A stretch of DNA of 64,000 nucleotides from Flavobacterium frigoritolerans. GTDB taxonomy: Bacteria; Bacteroidota; Bacteroidia; Flavobacteriales; Flavobacteriaceae. The translations under genes were made by a program, and so were the position numbers. Shown in pieces: positions 53,683 through 61,370 of the stretch (the first letter of the stretch is position 1; each line of letters opens with the position of its first letter). The notes beneath the pieces were generated by a model. The model was not told the DNA's origin. It saw only the letters and a program-made list of their open reading frames with translations, and made no database searches. Location of the stretch: contig NZ_JAOZEV010000003.1 of NCBI RefSeq assembly GCF_025847275.1, positions 359,194-423,193 on the forward strand. Reading direction: 5' to 3'.

Positions 53683-53691
53683 TTTAAATTA

Positions 53692-54078
53692 TTAATTACA
53701 CCCAAAATTGGTTTTTACAATTATTACACATTTCATTTTTCTGTTTAGATATCCAAATAATACATTATGAGCGTCTTGAGCAACTTTTGATAATTGTTCA
53801 CTAAAAGCAACAGGATTTAATCCAAATATATCAACATAATAATTACTATCATGCACATAAAGAACACTCCCTCCTAATAACCCTATCGGATCTTGACTCA
53901 AATACATTGCTGTATTAGGACTATAATACCTAAACCTATTATAATATAATCCCGTTTCTACATCTTCATATTGCCCCAACTGTCTAAAAGGAATAAAACT
54001 TCTATCTCCTTTTAAGCTTCGTAAACAACCATAAATATCATAATCAATAAAAAAGACTGCTTGATAATTACTTTTCAA
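53692..54078 (-). pseudogene. Rhs core fragment with a short, probably truncated tip
   Basis: The frame opens without an ATG inside a terminator and then matches the Rhs core (DYDIYGCLRSLKGDRSFIPF, GQYEDVETGLYYNRFRYYS, YLSQDPIGL, VDIFGL). GGSVLYVHDSN lacks two residues found in the other copies (compare AFYAYVHDSN). Only about 40 residues follow the DIFGL boundary, with no recognisable toxin domain, ending in GCN. Most likely the remnant of a displaced tip. Confidence 0.65.
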
Positions 54079-54088
54079 GCAGTCTTTT
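54047..54088 (-). terminator. Terminator overlapping the opening of the last Rhs fragment
   Basis: AAAAGACTGCTTG pairs with CAAGCAGTCTTTT around a 12-nt loop, and on the minus strand is followed by T-rich sequence that runs into the Rhs frame. It probably ends the imm51 transcript. Confidence 0.75.
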
Positions 54089-54108
54089 AATCATTATTAT
54101 TTTAGTTA

Positions 54109-54459
54109 TTAATCTAATTCTGCTCTTGAAAACAAATCCTGTATTAAAGTTTCATTTTCACAGGCTTGTTTAAACGAGATAATAAATGATTTTAATGCAT
54201 CACTATCCGAAGAATAGGCACAAAACATACTACCTTAAGGATCAAATTTCACTATATTGATAAGTTCAGGCTTTTGTACCTCTAAAAATATTTGTGCTAA
54301 AGAAGCCCAATCGTATCCATTTCCCTCAAATCCTTCATCTTCTCTAGTTTCGAAAATTTCTGTCTTGTAATCTCCTACGTTTAAACACACCGAAACACTT
54401 TTTTCATACTCGACCCAAAAAAAAGGCTCAATTGATTCTTCAAAATTATTAATATCCAT
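54109..54459 (-). pseudogene. Imm51-like immunity gene with one nonsense codon
   Basis: From ATG 54459 the frame encodes 74 residues, including EGFEGNGYDWASLAQIFLE and INIVKFDP, the core of the Imm51 immunity family, and then meets TAA at 54235-54237. The same frame goes on as GSMFCAYSSDSDALKSFI to TAA 54109-54111. Family members usually read FDPE-x-MF here, so a Glu codon has become TAA. No matching toxin lies directly upstream, so it is also an orphan. Confidence 0.7.
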
Positions 54460-54609
54460 ATTGTTCTAATTTTAAAAAAAACTCATCATTATTGACTTTT
54501 ATACATCTAGGTATAATATAAATTTTTCATTACTCTTAAAATTTAAAAATCATTAAATAATTTAATGTCTTTTTCAATTATTTAATGAATCATATCACCA
54601 CACAATAAA

Positions 54610-54951
54610 TTAAATTTTTTCTAGTTCATAAAATAATGCATCTGCTGATTCTTTTATACCATCTCGAAATTTTGCAGGTATTTTTTTACCACATCTTTCA
54701 AACCAATCATAAAAGGTTCCTTTTATTTGACTTCTGTTTAATTTTGCTACTCTTCTATTTGCCATTTCAGGATATTTTTTACTTAAATACACAAAAACAT
54801 CTAAGTGCACCAATAAAGCTTGGCAAGCTTCCTCTGATGTTCTAAGCCACTCTTCAGCTTCTTGAATTTGTTGTATTGCTAAATTAAAATAACGAGCTGG
54901 TTCTAAATCAGCCATTTGATTCCCTTCTGGTTCTACACTGTAAATTTTCAT
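54610..54951 (-). CDS. Orphan small helical protein, candidate immunity
   Basis: A 113-residue mostly helical protein (LEPARYFNLAIQQIQEAEEWL, then a Lys/Arg-rich middle and KESADALFYELEKI). No family is recognised. It lies inside the Rhs array but directly follows another immunity gene and its terminator, without a toxin gene of its own. It could be an orphan immunity protein retained after its toxin was lost. Confidence 0.5.
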   Translation of the reverse strand: MKIYSVEPEGNQMADLEPARYFNLAIQQIQEAEEWLRTSEEACQALLVHLDVFVYLSKKYPEMANRRVAKLNRSQIKGTFYDWFERCGKKIPAKFRDGIKESADALFYELEKI

Positions 54952-55013
54952 TTATTATATTTTTCAATGACATTTCAATTTCAATTCCTTTACTTTGAGA
55001 ATCTAATTAACTG

Positions 55014-55043
55014 ACAAAAACTGTTCAGAAAGACAGTTTTTGT
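55014..55043 (-). terminator. Intrinsic terminator of the GIY-YIG cassette
   Basis: ACAAAAACTGT pairs with ACAGTTTTTGT around an 8-nt loop, overlapping the stop of the LRR gene. Confidence 0.75.
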
Positions 55044-55897
55044 TATTTTTTATCTTTAATAAGACTATTTATTTCTACCTCTTTATGGGTGTAATGTTTC
55101 TTATTAGGGTAAAATAAAACCTCTTGTATAGATGGAAATTGTAAGATACTTTCAACATTACCATCTTTTAAATCTTGAAACCCAAAAAATTTAAGAGAAT
55201 TCATAGGCTTAAAAATATCAATAGAGTTGAGTTTATCAATATAAAAATTTGTTATTGTTAAGTTATGTTTTAATATGTTTAAATCAGTAATTTTTGTGCA
55301 CGAAATAATTTTTAACTTTTCAATTTTTAATTTATTTATACACTCAATAGATTGTAAACTTTTATTTGAAGAAAGTTCTATCACCTGTAGTGATTTTATT
55401 TTTTCTAAACCGTCTAAATTTTTAATTTTTGAATTAGCAATTATAATCTCATTAATATTTTCTGGAAAATTAAAGATTGATAAGTCTTTAACCTCATCTC
55501 TTAAGTATAATGATTTTAATTTTAATAGTTTAGACAAATCAAGAAATTTAGAAGGAAAAGCTAAAGTTAACTGCTCTAAATTATTCAATGTAGATAAATC
55601 AAAAAACTTAAAATTTTTTGGTAGCCAAAGCTGTTTTAGTTCTTTCATCTTTTCTAAGACCTCTACATCGTAATTTTCTGCAAACCCTTCTTCAAAAGAT
55701 ATATGGATACATTTAGAAGATATTTTTTCTATTGAACCAATATCAAGTTTACTAATATTAGTATTATTTAGAGGTCTTCTTAGAAAAATACCATCACAAT
55801 CATTTTTAATAGCCTCCTCAATGCCTAATTCAAACTCATTAGTAAAAATTGTAATAACTTTTTTTGCATGGGGTTTTTTTTCTTCAATTCTAAACAT
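55043..55897 (-). CDS. Leucine-rich repeat protein, candidate immunity to the GIY-YIG tip
   Basis: A 284-residue cytoplasmic protein with no signal peptide. Residues about 80-250 are irregular leucine-rich repeats of 20-22 residues (LKQLWLP, LEQLTLA, LKSLYLR, LQVIELSSN, IEKLKIISC). It starts 16 bp after the mini-Rhs gene, the immunity position. LRR solenoids are used as immunity proteins in several polymorphic toxin systems. The specific pairing is inferred from position. Confidence 0.7.
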   Translation of the reverse strand: MFRIEEKKPHAKKVITIFTNEFELGIEEAIKNDCDGIFLRRPLNNTNISKLDIGSIEKISSKCIHISFEEGFAENYDVEVLEKMKELKQLWLPKNFKFFDLSTLNNLEQLTLAFPSKFLDLSKLLKLKSLYLRDEVKDLSIFNFPENINEIIIANSKIKNLDGLEKIKSLQVIELSSNKSLQSIECINKLKIEKLKIISCTKITDLNILKHNLTITNFYIDKLNSIDIFKPMNSLKFFGFQDLKDGNVESILQFPSIQEVLFYPNKKHYTHKEVEINSLIKDKK

Positions 55898-55913
55898 AGT
55901 ATATTTTAATAAT

Positions 55914-56897
55914 TTATTTACATTTAATTTTTCCAGTACTTACAGCAAGCTTAGCTTCTAAATCATCTGCTTTTTTTACAATATCAGCATATCCTGCAGG
56001 ATCGTTGAGCTTCATTTCTTCTAATGGTTTAACACCTGGTTGATTGATTCTATTTAACCCATTAGGATCAGCTACAGCACCTTTACGATTAATCAATTCT
56101 TGTTCTACTAGAAACCCTGTTTTATCATCTCCCCAATCCATATGAGCTCCTTGAACGATCTTTCCTTTTGTAGGGTCCAATGCCTTCACTTCCCTAGTTC
56201 GAATATCTTGTGAAGCACCAGACCTATCTATGGGGCCTTTTCCAATATAATAATGTCCTGAGTCAAAAACAAATATATAAGTTCCAGTCAGTCCAAAAAG
56301 ATCTACCCACCAATTTGTATCAGAAACAAAATTATATAGCTGAAAACCACCCTTTAATCTAATTGGGTCTTGACTCAAATAAACCCCAGCATCAGGGGAG
56401 TAATAACGATATCTATTATAATAAAGCTCTGTCTCTACATCCTCATATTGACCAAGCTGCCTAAAAGGAATAAAACTTCTATCTCCTTTTAAATCTTTTA
56501 GCCCTCCGTAAATATCATAATCGGTTTCCCAGACTAATTCTCCAACTTCGCTGTAAACTTGTACTGGGCGACCAATATAATCATTGACTATAGAAAACTT
56601 CTCTTTAGCAATTATTTTCGCTGTTGGAACAAAAGAACCTTCTTCATACACCCAAGTAATTAAATTCTCAATTGGTTCGGGTTTGTCGTAAACCAAATTA
56701 TCTTCGTCAACAACAATTAATTTTGGTCTTTCGTCTAATGGATATTTCCATTCATGAACAAGAACGTTACCGTAACTACACAATTCATGTTTCACACAGA
56801 CATTACTTTTAAATTCAAACCTACACGTTTTCTGCTCTCGCGGGTAAACCGTTGCAAAAATTAACAGGAATAATAAAAGTATTTTTTTATAGTGCAT
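55914..56897 (-). CDS. Complete mini-Rhs protein with signal peptide and GIY-YIG-like nuclease tip
   Basis: A 327-residue protein with its own ATG and signal peptide (MHYKKILLLFLLIFATVYP). Residues about 20-95 are a short Cys-containing N-region, about 96-205 the Rhs core (DYIGRPVQVYSEVGELVWE, KGDRSFIPFRQLGQYED, YLSQDPIRL, VDLFGL). The tip begins GTYIFVFDSGHYYIGKG with Arg and Glu further on (TREV, LVEQELINRKG) and NRINQPG, the GIY-YIG layout. It ends GKIKCK. Unlike the other tips it has a start and secretion signal, so it could act as a stand-alone toxin. Confidence 0.78.
   Translation of the reverse strand: MHYKKILLLFLLIFATVYPREQKTCRFEFKSNVCVKHELCSYGNVLVHEWKYPLDERPKLIVVDEDNLVYDKPEPIENLITWVYEEGSFVPTAKIIAKEKFSIVNDYIGRPVQVYSEVGELVWETDYDIYGGLKDLKGDRSFIPFRQLGQYEDVETELYYNRYRYYSPDAGVYLSQDPIRLKGGFQLYNFVSDTNWWVDLFGLTGTYIFVFDSGHYYIGKGPIDRSGASQDIRTREVKALDPTKGKIVQGAHMDWGDDKTGFLVEQELINRKGAVADPNGLNRINQPGVKPLEEMKLNDPAGYADIVKKADDLEAKLAVSTGKIKCK
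56460..56732 (-). repeat. Rhs core block nearly identical to 58027-58300
   Basis: From the KGDRSF region back to RPKLIVVDEDN, this block matches the one in the LHH cassette at only a few differing bases, about 99 percent by eye over the inner 230 bp. The toxins beyond it are unrelated. Confidence 0.8.
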
Positions 56898-56944
56898 TTT
56901 TCAAAAATAGGCTTTTCCTTTCAATTGAAAAAAAAACGTTCTGA

Positions 56945-57045
56945 AAAAATCTTTTCAAAAAAAAATAGCCACACCGAATGTAACTAAGTGAACAACCGGA
57001 GTGAGACCGCTTTATTGCGCTTCAATTGGGTTTTTATGTTTCCTT
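56945..57045 (-). repeat. Non-coding leader repeat (copy 1)
   Basis: The stretch around AGCCACACCGAATGTAA and GGAGTGAGACCGCTTTATTG recurs upstream of the LHH cassette at about 58430-58540. It lies between the mini-Rhs start and the previous cassette's terminator. It does not encode a recognisable protein. Confidence 0.65.
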
Positions 57046-57072
57046 GTATTCTCTATATTGAAGCTCTTTTAT

Positions 57073-57112
57073 AAAACAACAAAACCCGCTAATTTAGCGG
57101 ATTTTGTTGTTT
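57073..57112 (-). terminator. Terminator of the LHH cassette
   Basis: AAAACAACAAAACCCGCTAA pairs with the facing TTTAGCGGATTTTGTTGTTT. The same hairpin, slightly diverged, ends two other cassettes (58583, 60001). Confidence 0.8.
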
Positions 57113-57132
57113 CAGAAATAAACAGGTAAACA

Positions 57133-57474
57133 TTACCCTCTATTTTTATTTTTCCCATTTTCTAATCGTACTTTCAGAGTTTCTTTCCATTCAGTACTTG
57201 GACATTTTTCAATAAGGCTTTCATATTTTTCAATTTCAATTACTTTAAATAATGATTCAATCAATTGTAGTAATGTCCATTGCAAATCATAAAATGCATT
57301 TTCTGGAAATAATTTAATTAATATTTCTCCTTCATCCAATGATATGGGTTTTTCTATCGATTCTAATAATTCATCATACTGCTCTATTATATTATCAATA
57401 GATGGGTCATCATTTAAACCTTCATTAGGCATTCTACCCATTTTTTGCAATTCTTTTATTTCATCTCTAATCAT
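57133..57474 (-). CDS. Candidate immunity protein of the LHH-like tip
   Basis: A 113-residue acidic, helical protein (IDNIIEQYDELLESIEKP, LFPENAFYDLQWTLLQLIESL). It starts 9 bp after the toxin stop and ends before a terminator, the standard immunity location in this array. No family is recognised. Confidence 0.55.
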   Translation of the reverse strand: MIRDEIKELQKMGRMPNEGLNDDPSIDNIIEQYDELLESIEKPISLDEGEILIKLFPENAFYDLQWTLLQLIESLFKVIEIEKYESLIEKCPSTEWKETLKVRLENGKNKNRG

Positions 57475-57483
57475 GATATATAC

Positions 57484-58323
57484 TTATTTACAAGCGATTT
57501 TTATTTTTCTAAGGGTTAATTCTCCTTTTTTAATCATACCCTTATTCTCATACTCTTTTATAATTTCTTTAATTGAATCATCATATTTTGCTCCTCCAAT
57601 TTGTCTTAAATCAACTAAGTCATCTTTTAATACATCTTTAAATGCTCTATTACTATCAGCTTGCGCTGTAACTCTTCCTTTAGATTTATAAGTTCTTGTT
57701 TGTGCGTGTTCAGATTTTGGCATTACTACAGCAATTCCATCTTTTCTGGGCAAATGACCTAATTTGTCTTGAGGAATATGATGTAATTCTAAATCATCAC
57801 CAACATCACTAGCATTAACCAAGTCACTGTATGCTCCCACTTGACCTGGTGTTACAGTTAAACCAAATATATCAACTTGGCTATTTGAGTCCAAAACATA
57901 AGAATATAATTTACTTCCTCCAAAAAGTCTTAATGGGTCTTGACTCAAGTAAAGTCCACTGTCAGGAGAGTAATAGCGATGTCTGTTGAAATATAAACCA
58001 GTCTCTACATCTTCATACTGCCCTAATTGTCTAAAAGGCATAAAACTTCTATCGCCTTTTAAATCTTTTAGCCCTCCGTAAATATCATAATCTGTTTCCC
58101 AGACTAATTCTCCAACTTCGCTGTAAACTTGTACTGGGCGACCAATATAATCATTGACTATAGAAAACTTCTCTTTAGCAATTATTTTCGCTGTTGGAAC
58201 AAAAGAACCTTCTTCATACACCCAAGTAATTAAATTCTCAATTGGCTCGGGTTTGTCGTAAACCAAATTATCTTCGTCAACAACAATTAATTTTGGTCTG
58301 TCTTTTAATAGATATTTCCTTAT
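57484..58323 (-). CDS. Orphan Rhs tip with LHH-like HNH nuclease, no start codon
   Basis: The frame is open from just after TAG 58324-58326 and matches the mini-Rhs protein from KYLLKDRPKL onward, through the core to VDIFGL. The tip carries LELHHIPQDKLGHLPRKDG and SEHAQTRTYKSKG, the His-rich pattern of HNH/ENDO VII nucleases with an LHH motif, and ends RKIKIACK. There is no ATG at the 5' end; the position matching the mini-Rhs start reads ACG and is followed by a stop. Probably silent unless recombined into a complete Rhs gene. Confidence 0.7.
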   Translation of the reverse strand: MRKYLLKDRPKLIVVDEDNLVYDKPEPIENLITWVYEEGSFVPTAKIIAKEKFSIVNDYIGRPVQVYSEVGELVWETDYDIYGGLKDLKGDRSFMPFRQLGQYEDVETGLYFNRHRYYSPDSGLYLSQDPLRLFGGSKLYSYVLDSNSQVDIFGLTVTPGQVGAYSDLVNASDVGDDLELHHIPQDKLGHLPRKDGIAVVMPKSEHAQTRTYKSKGRVTAQADSNRAFKDVLKDDLVDLRQIGGAKYDDSIKEIIKEYENKGMIKKGELTLRKIKIACK

Positions 58324-58429
58324 CTACACAAGATAAATACAGTTTATACTATACTTTTTTAAAATCACTTACTATCTTTCAAAGAACTTCTTACAGCGTA
58401 ATTTCAAAAATAAGCTATTTTTCTTTCAA

Positions 58430-58540
58430 AAAAAAAACAAAAAAAGTAGCCACACCGAACGTAAGATAGCGACGAATGGAACTAAGAGAACGACTGGAGT
58501 GAGACCGCTTTATTGCCCTCCAATTAGGTTTTAGTTCTGT
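58430..58540 (-). repeat. Non-coding leader repeat (copy 2)
   Basis: Shares GTAGCCACACCGAACGTAA and GGAGTGAGACCGCTTTATTG with 56945-57045. Together with the flanks (58324-58738) it fills a 415-bp stretch without a gene, which also includes the decayed 5' end of the LHH cassette and the terminator at 58583. Confidence 0.65.
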
Positions 58541-58582
58541 GCATTCTTCAATATTGTTTGCATTAAAATTTTCATAATACAG

Positions 58583-58616
58583 CAAAACCCACTAAATTAG
58601 CGGGTTTCGTCGTTTT
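58583..58616 (-). terminator. Terminator of the AHH cassette
   Basis: GCAAAACCCACTAA pairs with TTAGCGGGTTTCGTC-type sequence; a diverged copy of the hairpins at 57073 and 60001. Confidence 0.7.
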
Positions 58617-58738
58617 ATCCTCTTTAAGCTCACAAGCTGGAAGCTTGTGTAAAACGAGTATATTTTCAGTACATTACGCTATCAAAGTAGTATTCCCAAT
58701 TTCAAAACTTGTAACATTCTCTTCTTTTAATTTAGAAA

Positions 58739-59335
58739 TTAAAGAATTTGAAAAAAAACACCTTGCCCTTGTAGATTTATAATATCACTTTTAAAATTAT
58801 TGTCCGTCAATTCAATACTTAATGTTTTAACCAAAGCTCCTGATATTTTTTTATATTCTTCATGTGAAAGATTATTAAATTCTGTTTTATTTATCAAATG
58901 ATAAAATTTACTTTTTGAAAAATTTATAAAATTATCAGTTATTATTGGGAAGCCAATTGTATAATAATTAGTGTTAAATCCATCTATTTTTGATGGAATC
59001 TTTATATAATCAGATATTGTAAATTGTTTGAATATATCAATAACTTTTTGAGATACTATAAAATTCAATCCCATTTCATTTGGTGAAAAGCGTACAAAAT
59101 CTGTTTCTTTAGCTTTCTTTAAAGGGAAATATTTTAATTCTGTGATTTTTGTTAAATTAATATTTTGAAAATTATCAAATATGAAAGAGATAAATTTTCC
59201 ATTAAAGAAATTTTCAAAATATTGTTTTTCTTCTTTATTTATAAAAGATTTTTTATCAATAAGTTCGACTTGATAAACGCCATTATTCACACCTATTATA
59301 GATGGTTCAGAAGATGGGGAAATTATTTTATACAT
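58739..59335 (-). CDS. Candidate immunity protein of the AHH-like tip
   Basis: A 198-residue protein of mixed alpha/beta type, aromatic-rich at the N-terminus. The segment MGLNFIVSQKVIDIFKQFTISDY resembles the central motif of DUF1629/Imm11-like immunity proteins, but only weakly. It starts 5 bp after the toxin stop and is followed by a terminator, so an immunity role is likely from position. Confidence 0.6.
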   Translation of the reverse strand: MYKIISPSSEPSIIGVNNGVYQVELIDKKSFINKEEKQYFENFFNGKFISFIFDNFQNINLTKITELKYFPLKKAKETDFVRFSPNEMGLNFIVSQKVIDIFKQFTISDYIKIPSKIDGFNTNYYTIGFPIITDNFINFSKSKFYHLINKTEFNNLSHEEYKKISGALVKTLSIELTDNNFKSDIINLQGQGVFFQIL

Positions 59336-59340
59336 ATTTT

Positions 59341-59991
59341 TTATGGTACTAAATTAGAGAAAAATTCATTTAATGTTTTTCCTGATTTTTCAGCCTGTCC
59401 TATTAAGTCTCTTAAGTCATTTTGAAGTTTGGAAACGTTATCTAAATTTAAGCCTTCTGTTGAGTTTTTTAATGTATTAAGTTCTTCTTCAACAAATTCA
59501 TTATACTTAGGGTAATTTCCATGAAAAGGCGTATCCAAAGGAATTAAATTGTTTCTGTTTTTAGCTAATCTATGGTTAACGGCTTGAGAATAGTCTTTTA
59601 TTTTCTTTAAATCTTTTCTAAATTGTTTGTAAACTGCTTGCGGTATAAGATGATGTATTTGACAATCTAGTCCAAATAAATCAATTTCGAAATTCGAATT
59701 GAATACGTAGGCATAAAAGTTTGGATTATTTCCTTCAACTGCAATCGGATCCTGACTCAGATACAAACCAGTCTCAGCATTATAATATCTGAATCTATTA
59801 TAATAAAGCCCTGTTTCAGTATCTTCATACTGCCCCAACTGTCTAAAAGGAATAAAACTCCTATCTCCTTTTAAATCTTTTAACCCTTCATAAATATCAT
59901 AATCGGTTTCCCAAACGAGTTCTCCTCTTTCTGAATAAACCTGTATTGGTCTACCAATATAATCGTTAATTATAGAAAAAATTTCAAAGAA
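59341..59991 (-). CDS. Orphan Rhs tip with AHH-like HNH nuclease, no start codon
   Basis: The frame opens after TAG 59992-59994, immediately beside the terminator of the next cassette, with EIFSIINDYIGRPIQVYSE, and continues through the Rhs core to IDLFGL. The tip reads CQIHHLIPQAVYKQF and later NNLIPLDTPFHGNYPKYNEF, the two-His pattern of AHH-type nucleases of the HNH/ENDO VII superfamily. No ATG lies in the core part. The C-terminus is SNLVP, without the Cys ending found in other tips. Confidence 0.7.
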   Translation of the reverse strand, partial: FFEIFSIINDYIGRPIQVYSERGELVWETDYDIYEGLKDLKGDRSFIPFRQLGQYEDTETGLYYNRFRYYNAETGLYLSQDPIAVEGNNPNFYAYVFNSNFEIDLFGLDCQIHHLIPQAVYKQFRKDLKKIKDYSQAVNHRLAKNRNNLIPLDTPFHGNYPKYNEFVEEELNTLKNSTEGLNLDNVSKLQNDLRDLIGQAEKSGKTLNEFFSNLVP

Positions 59992-60000
59992 CTATTTACT

Positions 60001-60037
60001 AAACAAAACCCGCTAATTTAGCGGGTTTTTGTTGTTT
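60001..60037 (-). terminator. Terminator of the Ntox15-like cassette
   Basis: AAACAAAACCCGCTAA pairs with TTTAGCGGGTTTTTGTTG; the same hairpin family as at 57073 and 58583. Confidence 0.8.
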
Positions 60038-60127
60038 TATATTTTTTTAGCCTTCATATTTATAATAGCTTCTGACTACAAGATGATTAAAACAATAAAA
60101 AAACTAAACACAACATTTAATATTAAC

Positions 60128-60604
60128 TTAATTCAAATCTTTTTTTGCATACTTAGAAAAGACTTCATCATCTAATAATGAATTTAATATTTTTGTTTTC
60201 TCTGCTTGGTCTTTAATTTTTAGAATAGCAGAATATGCATTGTGTTTTATATCAATATCTTCCTCTTTAGACAATACAATTTTTTCAATATAATTTTTAA
60301 TTTCAATACTATTATTAATTAAATTCCTTGAAGCAATAAATGCATAATTTTTCACATCATAATCATTTTCATTTTTTAGTAAATTGATAACTACATCACA
60401 TAATCTATCTAATATTATTTCAGGAATATTAGCTATCTCTATAACTTTAAAAGCCTCAATTCTAGCTAAATCATATTCATTTTCGTCTTGTATCACTTCT
60501 AAAATCAAATCCCATTTATCTTCATAATCATTAAAATTAAGACTATTTATTAATTCAACTTTCTCATCATCATCTTGCGATTTATATATTTCTTTTATTT
60601 TCAT
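60128..60604 (-). CDS. HEAT-like helical repeat protein, candidate immunity to the Ntox15-like tip
   Basis: A 158-residue acidic protein made of helix pairs (YDLARIEAFKVIEIANIPEIILDRL, DYDVKNYAFIASRNLI, DIDIKHNAYSAILKI), matching armadillo/HEAT-type repeats. It starts 15 bp after the toxin stop. Helical-repeat immunity proteins are known in polymorphic toxin systems; this pairing is by position. Confidence 0.65.
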   Translation of the reverse strand: MKIKEIYKSQDDDEKVELINSLNFNDYEDKWDLILEVIQDENEYDLARIEAFKVIEIANIPEIILDRLCDVVINLLKNENDYDVKNYAFIASRNLINNSIEIKNYIEKIVLSKEEDIDIKHNAYSAILKIKDQAEKTKILNSLLDDEVFSKYAKKDLN

Positions 60605-60619
60605 AATTTTTAATTTTAT

Positions 60620-61264
60620 TTAAAATACATCTAGTTTCCATTTAATTTTTGTTACATCATCTGCCATTTCGGAAATTTCTCTTGAAATTCTATCAGCTTG
60701 ACCACCTAGAATAGAATTCTCTCTAGATCCTCCAGGTATTTTTGACACATCTTTAGGTAACCCTCCTGTTTTCATATCTGGAGTATGTGCCCAAATTTTT
60801 CCTTGACCAGCAGAACCTAAAGATTTAGTATATGCTCTACCTTCTTTTTCTAAATCAGGTCCATAGTTCGCTACTCTATCTTTTAAAGCTTGAAGTCCCT
60901 CTTCTTTGATAACTTTATTCATGGCTTTTATTTGCTCTCTAATTTGCCTTTTTAATTCTTTTAAATCAGTTGTCTTCCCTGGTTTTGTTTTATGTCTAAA
61001 TGTCAACGTACATTCTGCTAATCCAAATGGATCCACCCAACTATTACTATCATGAACATATGCATAAAAAGCATTTCCTCCAGCCAGTCTAATAGGATCT
61101 TGACTAATATACATTCCCGCATCAGGGTTATAATAGCGAAAACGATTATAATAAAGCCTCGTTTCTATATCTTCATATTGCCCTAGCTGCCTAAACGGAA
61201 TAAATGATTTATCACCTCTTAAATATTTTACCCCCCCCCCATCCCTTAAAAACAACAAAGACAA
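60620..61264 (-). CDS. Orphan Rhs tip with Ntox15-like (HxxD) DNase domain
   Basis: The frame has no ATG; it opens in a terminator, passes a run of ten G and enters the Rhs core (YLRGDKSFIPFRQLGQYED, YISQDPIRL, VDPFGL). The tip contains IWAHTPDMKTGGLPKD and GGSRENSILGGQADRISREI. HTPD fits the HxxD catalytic motif, and the remainder the pattern, of the Ntox15 family that includes the Tde DNase toxins. It ends KWKLDVF. The homopolymer sets the reading frame between the opening and the core. Confidence 0.68.
   Translation of the reverse strand: MSLLFLRDGGGVKYLRGDKSFIPFRQLGQYEDIETRLYYNRFRYYNPDAGMYISQDPIRLAGGNAFYAYVHDSNSWVDPFGLAECTLTFRHKTKPGKTTDLKELKRQIREQIKAMNKVIKEEGLQALKDRVANYGPDLEKEGRAYTKSLGSAGQGKIWAHTPDMKTGGLPKDVSKIPGGSRENSILGGQADRISREISEMADDVTKIKWKLDVF
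61231..61240 (-). repeat. Ten-base C run (G10 on the coding strand) at a cassette junction
   Basis: Exactly ten C in an otherwise very AT-rich region, at the point where the Rhs core of the Ntox15-like cassette begins. In other copies this position reads GGGCTAAAAG or similar. Confidence 0.9.
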
Positions 61265-61289
61265 CTAGAAAGTTGTCTTTGTTGTTTTT
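61248..61289. terminator. Perfect 18-bp hairpin between cassettes
   Basis: AAAAACAACAAAGACAAC pairs perfectly with GTTGTCTTTGTTGTTTTT around a 6-nt loop. Probably the terminator of the HNH cassette's immunity gene at 61371. Confidence 0.85.
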
Positions 61290-61370
61290 ATAACATTTAT
61301 TAAAACATTAAAAGCTAGAACTCTATACTTTCATTGCAAAAAGAAAAGCTTTTTTAGACTTCAACTTTTT

